5,143 nt of DNA, from positions 1 to 5,143 of the forward strand of contig PSRH01000281.1 of assembly GCA_003175915.1 (NCBI GenBank). The letters are read 5' to 3'. Source of the stretch: Candidatus Melainabacteria bacterium. GTDB taxonomy: Bacteria; Cyanobacteriota; Vampirovibrionia; Obscuribacterales; Obscuribacteraceae. Shown here in pieces: positions 1 to 5,004 of this stretch (the stretch's first letter is position 1; the number at the start of each line of letters is the position of its first letter). A program made the position numbers and the translations under genes. The notes under the pieces were generated by a model. The model made no database searches. It was not told where the DNA came from and worked only from the letters and a program-made list of their open reading frames with translations.

Positions 1-137
1 GGCTCAACCGTACTTTGAATGCAGACAGCGCCGCGCTTGCGCCTCTCCTTGCTGAGTCGTTGGCGGATAGCGCTCGCCGATTGGCTAAGGGCCTTCGGCG
101 CGTCATGGCCGTTTTTCAATGTTTTCGCATTACTCAT
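1..137 (-). CDS. Start of a small basic protein, runs off the window (3' partial)
   Basis: The ATG at 135-137 overlaps the TGA of the upstream HNH-like gene (134-136) in an ATGA arrangement. It is preceded by an AGGA-type ribosome binding site about 9 bases upstream, inside the end of that gene. The frame stays open for 45 codons to the window edge. The visible protein begins MSNAKTLKNGHDAPK and contains a strongly basic stretch, RLSKERRKRGAV, around residues 28-38. I do not recognise it with certainty. A short Arg-rich segment followed by a beta-like stretch (AVCIQSTVE) is reminiscent of small ribbon-helix-helix-like proteins of mobile elements, but this is only a resemblance. The 4-bp overlap, the good Shine-Dalgarno sequence and the same strand support it as the next cistron. 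The other two minus-strand frames are less convincing: one stops after four codons, the other is open but has no ribosome binding site. Confidence 0.6.
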   Translation of the reverse strand, partial: MSNAKTLKNGHDAPKALSQSASAIRQRLSKERRKRGAVCIQSTVE

Positions 138-799
138 CCATGTATTTCCTTTTGTGCTCTGTAAAATTCAAATCGGCGGCTAATCAGACGCTTGCCGATG
201 GCGCATAGTTCTAAGAACTCGTCATTGGCGGCTAAAAACGTCGGCAACACGAGATCATGATCCGCGCGGGGAATGCCGTCTTTGTCGAGTGCGAAAATCC
301 TGCCCAGCTCGTCCGGCGAAAAGCTGAAGTACTTGGAGGCGCCCGCAATCTGCTTGGCGGCCACGTCGACCGTGTTGCAATCTTGGCAGATAATCGTCGG
401 CGGAAACCTACGGAACGCTTCAATCATGCGCCAAAACCACGCTTTTAACGGCGCCGGATTCTCGCATTGCGCCAGCTTGCGCTCGAAATATGCGCGCGCC
501 CCGTCTTCGGAGTGATCGTGGTGCCTAGCAAGATGGGTCATCAGCTTGCCGTTACAGTCGGGGCGTATGATGTCGCTTTTCCACCGCTTACAGCACGGAC
601 AACGCCAGCAATCCATCGTTTCAAAGAAGCGCCTAAATGAACTCGTTGGCGCAAATTCTGTGCCTTTGTCGTATTTCTCCAGCGCATCAAAAAGAACTCT
701 CTCATTTTCAGCAAATGTTCGCTGTCTACAATCAATACTAAGTAAAAAATTGCTCTTAGTTTCACTCCAAGGCAACTGTTCCGTGATTGAAACTTCCAT
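134..799 (-). CDS. HNH-like (His-Me finger) zinc-binding nuclease family protein
   Basis: This is a 221-aa soluble protein with no signal peptide or membrane segment. The central region carries the layout of an HNH/His-Me finger nuclease. A CPCC knuckle at residues 67-70 is followed by an HHDH motif at 93-96 and a C-x2-C-N motif at 138-142 (CQDCN), with a lysine at 149. In HNH enzymes the paired cysteines hold a structural zinc and the His/Asp/Asn positions hold the catalytic metal, so DNA cleavage or nicking is the likely activity; this is inferred, not shown. The spacing between the Cys pairs is long (about 70 residues), unlike minimal HNH domains. The start lies 7 bp after the stop of the preceding gene. 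Its ribosome binding site is weak, so translation may depend on coupling. An in-frame stop at 815-817 rules out a longer ATG start. The gene is the fifth of six minus-strand cistrons. Confidence 0.8.
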   Translation of the reverse strand: MEVSITEQLPWSETKSNFLLSIDCRQRTFAENERVLFDALEKYDKGTEFAPTSSFRRFFETMDCWRCPCCKRWKSDIIRPDCNGKLMTHLARHHDHSEDGARAYFERKLAQCENPAPLKAWFWRMIEAFRRFPPTIICQDCNTVDVAAKQIAGASKYFSFSPDELGRIFALDKDGIPRADHDLVLPTFLAANDEFLELCAIGKRLISRRFEFYRAQKEIHG

Positions 800-806
800 C
801 GTTATT

Positions 807-1184
807 TCAATGCTTCACTTTCTTCGACAATTTCCAGAATTTGCTCCGCATTCGCTTGCGCAGCTCCCACAGAATCCCCGGCTCGCTAGAGTCCGCTGTG
901 ATGTGCTCGAAAATGGCCGCGCACATCGCCTCCGGCGCTCTGTCGACGTCAACCATGTCGGACACAATCACGGGCAGCCTTGCCCTCGTGCCCGGCTCCA
1001 CTTGGCAGACAAGCACATGGTCGCTGTGCGTGCCGACGCTCCTTTCGTGCGCCGTGGCTTCTCTAAGGCGGAAGTTGCGCTTGGGGCGCGCTTCAAACCA
1101 AAGCCTATCGCCTTCGCTGGTCTCTTCCAGGCCCGACAAATCCGCGTTCGTTCGCTGCATTACCTCTTCCAGCTCGTCAGCCAT
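807..1184 (-). CDS. Conserved-looking 125-aa accessory protein of unknown function
   Basis: I chose the ATG at 1182-1184 (MADELEEVMQ) because GGGAG lies about 9 bases upstream and it overlaps the end of the preceding gene by 8 bp. The frame stays open further upstream to 1325, but that extension lies entirely over the upstream gene and has no good start. The protein is soluble, acidic at the N terminus and ends in a Lys/Arg-rich tail (residues about 109-124). Residues 26-36 hold a D-R-x-W-F-x-x-R-P-x-R pattern, and residues 56-71 a beta-like segment ending in ARLPV. From memory, a similar 'D-R-x-F/W-F-x-x-x-P-x-R ... RLP' pattern occurs in small uncharacterised proteins beside replication genes of alphaproteobacterial plasmids and prophages. 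I cannot check this here and assign no function. Tight packing between the 200-aa gene and the HNH-like gene suggests a role in the same element. Confidence 0.75.
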   Translation of the reverse strand: MADELEEVMQRTNADLSGLEETSEGDRLWFEARPKRNFRLREATAHERSVGTHSDHVLVCQVEPGTRARLPVIVSDMVDVDRAPEAMCAAIFEHITADSSEPGILWELRKRMRSKFWKLSKKVKH

Positions 1185-1779
1185 GCCGGCACTCCCAGAA
1201 TGGGCGGCTGATTTCCGCTTCAGGCAAAATGCGGGGCTTGGTATGCGTGGCGCCGCCCACCGTCCGCACCGTGGCGCTATCCTCACTGATAAGGATAAGC
1301 TGCGGCTTGTGAACGCTAAGCCCAAGATGGCTCACGAGGCCCCACGCTCCATATCTAAAGCGGGCGGCCCTCGCATTGGGGAACAGCCCGAAGAGATCAA
1401 CTTCGCCCCATCCGAGGGAAACGGCCCTTTCCGCCCACTCGGAAGAGAGGAACTGAAGCGCCGCCTCCTTCACGGCGGCCATATCGGAAGACGGCGGCTC
1501 CCAGCTCGTGACAGCATCGAGCCATGAACCGCACTCGCCAAGGTTGAAACCTTTTTGCAGTTTTTGCACCTCGTCAGGAGCGCCTTTTTCGGCTGAAAAA
1601 CACGCCTCCTTGGGCACTGCAAAAACTGTAAAAAGGGGGTCGGAGGCTTTTTGCGGTTTTTGCACCTCGCTAGGCGGGTGATTTTCGGGGTCGGAAGAGG
1701 CTCCGCCGGGCACTGCAAAAACTGTAAAAAGGTTTTGAGAAGCTTTTAGCTTTTTCAGCCTTGCTGCATAATCGCTCAT
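1177..1779 (-). CDS. 200-aa accessory protein carrying two 85-bp palindromic insertions
   Basis: The start ATG (1777-1779) overlaps the primase stop in an ATGA arrangement, with GAGG about 9 bases upstream, so translation is probably coupled to the primase. The open frame reaches further upstream to 1929, but that part overlaps the primase and reads as noise. The protein has two parts. Residues 17-45 and 49-77 are two related low-complexity peptides (LFTVFAVP ... EVQKxQK), each encoded by an 85-bp palindromic element. Residues about 79-200 look like the original protein, with a Trp-rich segment W-A-E-R-A-V-S-L-G-W-G-E-V-D-L-F-G at 115-131. An 'LGW...DLFG' motif followed by a small beta-rich region recurs, from memory, in uncharacterised proteins next to mobile-element primases in alphaproteobacteria. 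Function is unknown. Removing both insertions and the 3 residues between them leaves a protein of about 140 aa. Confidence 0.8.
   Translation of the reverse strand: MSDYAARLKKLKASQNLFTVFAVPGGASSDPENHPPSEVQKPQKASDPLFTVFAVPKEACFSAEKGAPDEVQKLQKGFNLGECGSWLDAVTSWEPPSSDMAAVKEAALQFLSSEWAERAVSLGWGEVDLFGLFPNARAARFRYGAWGLVSHLGLSVHKPQLILISEDSATVRTVGGATHTKPRILPEAEISRPFWECRHG
1551..1635 (-). repeat. 85-bp palindromic element, copy A (in the 200-aa gene)
   Basis: On the plus strand the left arm CTTTTTGCAGTTTTTGCA (1551-1568) pairs with 1618-1635; 17 of 18 positions are complementary. Each arm is two tandem 9-bp TTTTTGCAG-like units. An inner stem lies between: TTTTT at 1585-1589 pairs with AAAAA at 1596-1600, flanked by AGGAG (1576-1580) and CTCCT (1606-1610). 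The element encodes residues 49-77 of the 200-aa protein and starts at codon position 1. Its first 24 bases on the minus strand (1612-1635) are identical to those of copy B. Confidence 0.9.
1647..1731 (-). repeat. 85-bp palindromic element, copy B (in the 200-aa gene)
   Basis: The left arm is 1647-1664 and the right arm 1714-1731, imperfect 18-bp inverted repeats with the same TTTTTGCAG-type tandem units. It has the same length as copy A, lies exactly 96 bp from it (32 codons) and is read in the same frame, encoding residues 17-45. The core (about 1671-1707) has diverged most from the other copies: the TTTTT/AAAAA inner stem is lost and replaced by a GGCGG/CCGCC pairing. This copy may be older, or its core may be free to vary. 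Confidence 0.88.
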
Positions 1780-4283
1780 GATTTCAACCTCGGATTGATG
1801 GTGTAAATCGTCCGAGGCCGGCCGCCCGTGGGCTCTTGACGTATGCCGAGCCAATCCATATCCACGAGAAGATCGAGCCCCTTCTGAACCTCGTTTCGAT
1901 CCGTGAGCATCGACCATCCGGGGCGCCACACATCGTGGCTTAAAAATTCGCCCTTCAGTGCGCCGCTTTTGATTTTCGCAGCTATTGCCTTCGCGGTGGT
2001 TGTCTCCACCATGGTAACGCTGGCGTATGCGCGGCGTGCGTGCGTTTCGAGGTAATCAGCCCATGCCAACGCGGTTAAAATGGCCACCTCATTAACGGGA
2101 CCGTGGCCGCCGTTCGCAAGATGGATAGCGAGCGCCAAACTAGGAACAAGCTTTCGATACTTCCCAAAATGGCTCTCCAACGCAGGATGCAGCTCCCCGC
2201 TTCGAAGTTGCGGTTCAAGCTTCGCGCGCCAGTCTCTGAAAATCTCTTGAGCTGCGTCATCAAAGCGAAGGTATGGAATCCCCTCGTTTTCTCCATCAAA
2301 GCCCACATCCTGCTTTGCGCCGCGGGCAAGTGGATTCATTTCGTCCAAAATCTTGAAAAGGTTGAACGCCGCGCGCTTCGATTCTGTGTTCAGTGGCCGG
2401 TCGACGTCTTGCCATGTGGGGCTCACGTCGGGCCACACCATCATCCCGAACCGCTGAATCAGGCCGTCGTCACCAGAATCGCAACGAACAGCGCTTGCAA
2501 GGTAGCGCGCAATCTTTCCCGGCTGCGTCGATCCCAATATCGAGACGCAGGCGCACGGGATGTGGAGGTTTTTTCCGCGGGCGATCCGGTCGAAGGTGTG
2601 ACTGCTGGTTCCGTTCCAGGCAGTAAGATAGAAGCCGCGGCCCTCTGTCCCTTCCTCCTTGTCGAAGCTTTGCAGTAGGGAGACAATCTCATCCCGGTGG
2701 ACCAATATGCCGTTCGGGTTTTCAATAAGAAGCTCGCCAAGGGCCGCCGGCGTGGGGTCGCTCGTGATGTAGCGGCGAACCGTCGGCTTATCTTCCGAAT
2801 CAATTTGAAAATAGCCATCAATTGCCGCCCCTGAGTTGCTCCTCAGCTTCTTTTTTGCCTCCTCCTCATTTGCTTGCGCTCGCAATTTCGCAATCTTGGA
2901 TGCAATCTCGTACTCTTTTTCCTCCTCCTTGAACGCAGCCATAGCAGCCGCCGCCCGCGCTTTCAGTGGAGCAAGGCAAGCATCGATGGTCGGCGACTTG
3001 AGAACGCCGGGACGGCCAACCAGTACGCCCCATTGGTTGGCGACTTCGGTCCACGCCGTGTGCTGCTGTGGCCGTATCCCAATTTTTCGGCCTATGACGG
3101 CCCCCAGGGCGACCATGATCGTGACAGCAGCATAATCAGGCGGCGCCTGCATCGTGGAGACGATATCTTCGCACCACGGGCGGAGGGGGTCGGGCAAGAG
3201 ATCAAAATCGAATGGCGCGACGGGCGGCAAACCATTAGGCAAGGCTTGCGGTTTTCTCCATTCGGGGCTTTTTGCACTTTTTGCAGTCTCTTGTGAGCCC
3301 TCTTTTTCGCCTGAAAAACTCCCAGACGGGGCACTGTAAAAACTGCAAAAAGGGTCTTTCCCGTTAGGGTGGTATCCATTCTGCTTTGCAATGTCGAAAA
3401 GCGTGGCGATACCGATGCCGTCGCGCCGGAAGCTCTGCCAAGCCTTATCCTGATCGTGGGCGTTAAATTTTTCGCTCTTCGCGCTCCATTTATCCCAGGT
3501 CCCGCGCCCGCTGTCGCCGAACGCTGATTTGAGGGCCATTCCAATTTTCAGCCATTCGTCGCGATCGTCGGCGGGGATGAATTCAAGAGCGTCCTTCGCT
3601 CTCGCGAGATCGTCCGGCCGTGTGGTATTCTGGCTGCTCTGATTGTATCGAGCGCGCCCCGCCTCATCATCACGGCGAAGGGCTTCCTCAAAGATCGCGG
3701 TGGGCCATTCCTCAAGCCCATCGAGGATTTCAAGCGAGAGATCGCCCCACGCGATCACATAGCCGCCGTCGCCTCGAATATCGATCCCCGTCTTTTTGGT
3801 CCCGAGCAGGTTTTTGAACAGCTTCGCGCCCGATGCGATTTTTTCGACATCTGGCGGATAACGAAAGTAGCGATGTTCGCCACCAGAAAGGGTTGGCTGA
3901 GTGTGTGTCTCGGGCAAATTCAGGCCGATCTTCTCCACGCCTGTAATCCCGTCCTCGCCATTCTTTCGATCGAGATCGAGCACAACGAGCTTATTGATCT
4001 TGCCTGTCGGTATAGCCGGGAGTGCATCGGGCCGCTTGCCCCACCAGCCACGAATCACGTCTCTATCAGTGGTCGCGTCGTGAAAGCCGCGCGGTGTCAG
4101 CGGCGTTTTAGCCTTCAGAACTTCCCCGGTCTCCGCGTGAACCTCTTCTCGTGGCCGGCAGGGAAAGACCGCCAAGCCGAGTTCAGCGAGCGCAAGGGCG
4201 CGCTCAAGGTTGCTGTGTTCTTCCGGCAGGCTGGAATAAATCGCAGAAGCCGCCGTATTGCTCAATTGAGCTGTAATGCTCAT
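1776..4283 (-). CDS. Primase-helicase: prim-pol, PriCT-2 and DUF3987 ATPase
   Basis: This 835-aa protein would make primers and unwind DNA for replication of a phage or plasmid-like element. Residues about 25-205 are an archaeo-eukaryotic primase/polymerase (prim-pol) domain, with the catalytic D-x-D at D103/D105, the SGGEH motif with H137, and the third acidic position D168 in GIDIRGDGGY. Residues about 228-304 match PriCT-2 (DEWLKIGMAL, W-DKWS, AWQSF). Residues about 355-745 match DUF3987. There the Walker A-like loop GRPGVLKSP is at 423-431, a Walker B-like ILVHRDE at 526-532, a STQP motif at 585-588, and QRF, with an Arg-finger-like R611, at 610-612. A charged, coiled-coil-like insertion spans about 445-482. 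The C terminus (about 775-830) looks like a winged helix. Residues about 311-339 are encoded by a palindromic element. The start is supported by GGGGA 7-8 bases upstream. Confidence 0.93.
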   Translation of the reverse strand: MSITAQLSNTAASAIYSSLPEEHSNLERALALAELGLAVFPCRPREEVHAETGEVLKAKTPLTPRGFHDATTDRDVIRGWWGKRPDALPAIPTGKINKLVVLDLDRKNGEDGITGVEKIGLNLPETHTQPTLSGGEHRYFRYPPDVEKIASGAKLFKNLLGTKKTGIDIRGDGGYVIAWGDLSLEILDGLEEWPTAIFEEALRRDDEAGRARYNQSSQNTTRPDDLARAKDALEFIPADDRDEWLKIGMALKSAFGDSGRGTWDKWSAKSEKFNAHDQDKAWQSFRRDGIGIATLFDIAKQNGYHPNGKDPFCSFYSAPSGSFSGEKEGSQETAKSAKSPEWRKPQALPNGLPPVAPFDFDLLPDPLRPWCEDIVSTMQAPPDYAAVTIMVALGAVIGRKIGIRPQQHTAWTEVANQWGVLVGRPGVLKSPTIDACLAPLKARAAAAMAAFKEEEKEYEIASKIAKLRAQANEEEAKKKLRSNSGAAIDGYFQIDSEDKPTVRRYITSDPTPAALGELLIENPNGILVHRDEIVSLLQSFDKEEGTEGRGFYLTAWNGTSSHTFDRIARGKNLHIPCACVSILGSTQPGKIARYLASAVRCDSGDDGLIQRFGMMVWPDVSPTWQDVDRPLNTESKRAAFNLFKILDEMNPLARGAKQDVGFDGENEGIPYLRFDDAAQEIFRDWRAKLEPQLRSGELHPALESHFGKYRKLVPSLALAIHLANGGHGPVNEVAILTALAWADYLETHARRAYASVTMVETTTAKAIAAKIKSGALKGEFLSHDVWRPGWSMLTDRNEVQKGLDLLVDMDWLGIRQEPTGGRPRTIYTINPRLKS
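3268..3352 (-). repeat. 85-bp palindromic element, copy C (in the primase linker)
   Basis: The left arm CTTTTTGCACTTTTTGCA (3268-3285) and right arm TGTAAAAACTGCAAAAAG (3335-3352) are complementary at 16 of 18 positions. The inner stem CTTTTTCG...TGAAAAAC (3302-3319) closely matches that of copy A, shifted by one base. The element is exactly 85 bp. It encodes about residues 311-339 of the primase (PFCSFYSAP ... ETAKSAKS) in a different reading frame from copies A and B. It lies in the linker between PriCT-2 and the DUF3987 domain. Confidence 0.9.
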
Positions 4284-4290
4284 TTTGTGG

Positions 4291-4317
4291 TTCCCCGTTA
4301 TTAACAGTAGTTAACGG
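4291..4317 (-). promoter_or_regulatory. Primase ribosome binding site with adjoining palindrome
   Basis: The Shine-Dalgarno GGGGAA (complement of 4291-4296) sits 7 bases before the primase ATG and decides that start. It overlaps by two bases a palindrome with arms CCGTTA (4295-4300) and TAACGG (4312-4317). The GTTAA motif also repeats within. In RNA, pairing of the arms would partly occlude the Shine-Dalgarno. As DNA it could be an operator for the upstream helix protein. The sequence shows the symmetry; the function is inferred. Confidence 0.5.
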
Positions 4318-4364
4318 AGACCAGAAGAAGCTTGCAGGACGAATCGACATGATATACAAAAAAG

Positions 4365-4495
4365 GTATCCGGCATCTCGTGCTGATTTGCTATCTGGCCT
4401 CGGGTTGATCGGTCTCCGCTGTAGGAGGCGGAGTAGGAGGACTAAAAGGTTTCTCATGCGCACCCGGCGATTAACTTCGCCGGGTGTTTGCGTTT
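4365..4495 (+). ncRNA. Possible counter-transcribed RNA opposite the primase leader
   Basis: A promoter-like pair lies on the plus strand: CTTGCA at 4331-4336, a 16-bp spacer and TATACA at 4353-4358. It would start a transcript near 4365 that runs through the CTCCGC/GCGGAG hairpin and ends at the strong hairpin with a T-rich tail at 4461-4496. The roughly 130-nt RNA would be antisense to the primase leader, the layout of antisense copy-number RNAs of plasmid rep genes. The promoter is weak and nothing shows transcription, so this is a hypothesis. Confidence 0.22.
4414..4433. repeat. Small hairpin CTCCGC/GCGGAG with TAGGAGG direct repeats
   Basis: Six-base arms CTCCGC (4414-4419) and GCGGAG (4428-4433) flank an 8-base loop. 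TAGGAGG occurs twice, 12 bp apart (4422-4428 and 4434-4440), on the plus strand. It lies in the gap between the regulator and the primase, in the leader of the primase transcript and in any opposing transcript. Despite the Shine-Dalgarno-like repeats, no credible plus-strand gene follows. Confidence 0.45.
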
Positions 4496-4496
4496 A
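4461..4496 (+). terminator. Perfect 10-bp GC-rich hairpin, terminator-like on the plus strand
   Basis: CACCCGGCGA (4461-4470) and TCGCCGGGTG (4477-4486) are perfectly complementary around a 6-base loop. On the plus strand the hairpin is followed by TTTGCGTTT, a broken T tract, so termination of a plus-strand transcript is the best fit. On the minus strand it lies 7 bases after the regulator's stop codon but is followed by GCGCATGAG, with no U tract. There it could partly attenuate, or stabilise the 3' end of, the regulator message. Confidence 0.55.
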
Positions 4497-4712
4497 TGCT
4501 GCTTCCTGCTCCCTCTTCAAAAGCTTGATATTGCGGTGGCCGCGGGGACCTTTTTCGATAAAGCCGCGGATTTCAAGTCTTGCGATGTATTGAGCGACGG
4601 TGTGAACGCTCACATTCGCGCGCGCGCCAATCTCCGCGTGAGTCGGCGCATAACCATGTTGCGCAACGAAGTCGCGGATGACCTTCAATATTAGGGTTTC
4701 TGTTTCGTTCAT
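4494..4712 (-). CDS. Stand-alone LexA-type winged helix regulator, 72 aa
   Basis: The whole protein corresponds to a LexA-like N-terminal DNA-binding domain. Helix 1 is ETETLILKVIRDFVAQHG, followed by the YAPTHAEIGARANVS helix-turn-helix core (residues 21-35). The recognition helix is VHTVAQYIARLEIRGFI (36-52), and a short wing contains GPRGHRN (55-61). The usual LexA pattern (HGYxPTxxEI, L/V-S-xxTV, I-xxLE-xxGxI) is clear. No S24 autopeptidase domain follows, so cleavage-based SOS induction is not available. It would act as a simple repressor or activator, probably of the downstream primase operon and possibly of its own promoter. The Shine-Dalgarno is poor: the purine-rich AGGAAAAGG lies more than 12 bases from the ATG. 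The start is nonetheless set by how well the fold fits from residue 1. It is separated from the primase by a 210-bp regulatory gap. Confidence 0.85.
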   Translation of the reverse strand: MNETETLILKVIRDFVAQHGYAPTHAEIGARANVSVHTVAQYIARLEIRGFIEKGPRGHRNIKLLKREQEAA

Positions 4713-4755
4713 TTCGTGTTTTTTCTGCCTTTTCCTGCGTCTTTGAGCGGCTAAT

Positions 4756-4769
4756 ACTAAACTGTTAGT
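4756..4769. promoter_or_regulatory. Inverted repeat ACTAA-N4-TTAGT
   Basis: Five-base arms around ACTG lie 44-57 bases upstream of the regulator ATG. Together with the other two small palindromes it makes a cluster of three symmetric sites within about 60 bp. Each is weak alone; the clustering is what suggests protein binding. Confidence 0.25.
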
Positions 4770-4774
4770 TGTAA

Positions 4775-4803
4775 TTTATATGCCTATGATCATAAACATG
4801 CAA
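4775..4803 (-). promoter_or_regulatory. Second promoter candidate (P2), weaker
   Basis: On the minus strand TTGCAT (4798-4803) is followed after exactly 17 bp by TATAAA (4775-4780). The -10 is good and the -35 poor. The spacer contains the perfect palindrome TATGATCATA (4785-4794). A start near 4768 would give a leader of about 55 nt. Confidence 0.3.
4785..4794. promoter_or_regulatory. Perfect 10-bp palindrome TATGATCATA
   Basis: A self-complementary 10-mer in the promoter region of the regulator gene, centred in the spacer of the weaker promoter candidate. It could be half of an operator, or chance in AT-rich DNA. No second copy was seen in the window. Confidence 0.3.
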
Positions 4804-4816
4804 CTCAAAAGTTGAG
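4804..4816. promoter_or_regulatory. Small inverted repeat CTCAA-N3-TTGAG downstream of P1
   Basis: Five-base arms (4804-4808 and 4812-4816) with a 3-base centre, about 6-18 bases downstream of the transcription start expected from the better promoter. The location fits an operator for autoregulation, but the arms are short. Confidence 0.3.
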
Positions 4817-4828
4817 CTACAGACGAAA

Positions 4829-4858
4829 TTATTAGTTCTCACGATCTTGGCGTGTCAA
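4829..4858 (-). promoter_or_regulatory. Sigma70-type promoter for the regulator (P1)
   Basis: On the minus strand a perfect -35 TTGACA (4853-4858) is followed after 18 bp by TAATAA (4829-4834) as the -10. The start would be near 4822, giving a leader of about 110 nt before the regulator ATG. The region is AT-rich, and the small palindrome CTCAA-N3-TTGAG lies just downstream of the expected start, a position suited to a repressor. Confidence 0.6.
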
Positions 4859-5004
4859 ATTCACAACGCATCAATGATTTTCAACGAGAAAAATCAATCA
4901 ATTCTTACTGAGTCGTTAACAAGTCTATAGTTTGTATGCTTTTTCCAATGCTAACCTTGCGCCTCGCTCTGAGGAGCTGCCTTTTGCTTGCTGTTTTCGC
5001 CGTT

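Noticed and set aside
1185..1325. N-terminal extension of the 125-aa protein to 1325
   Set aside because: It lies wholly over the 200-aa gene; the ATG at 1184 has GGGAG at proper spacing.
546..1527. Long plus-strand open frames at 546-1211 and 787-1527
   Set aside because: They lie opposite the HNH-like, 125-aa and 200-aa genes, show no motif or ribosome binding site, and read as Arg/Ser/Pro-rich mirror translations.
1551..1731. CRISPR array
   Set aside because: Only two repeats of 85 bp with an 11-bp gap, both inside coding sequence and palindromic; no spacers and no cas genes.
1780..1929. N-terminal extension of the 200-aa protein to an ATG at 1929
   Set aside because: It overlaps the primase C terminus and reads as low-complexity noise; the internal ATG at 1779 has a good ribosome binding site and the typical ATGA overlap.
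2103..3296. Plus-strand open frames at 2103-2678, 2836-3135 and 2874-3296
   Set aside because: All are opposite the primase-helicase, whose domain motifs are unambiguous on the minus strand.
1551..3352. Diversity-generating retroelement template/variable repeats
   Set aside because: No reverse transcriptase, and differences between copies are not concentrated at adenines of one copy; the termini are inverted repeats.
4311..4457. 48-codon minus-strand frame in the gap before the primase (MRNLLVLLLRLLQ...)
   Set aside because: No ribosome binding site (a strong hairpin precedes it), and the Leu/Arg-rich composition resembles a chance frame. A leader peptide cannot be fully excluded.
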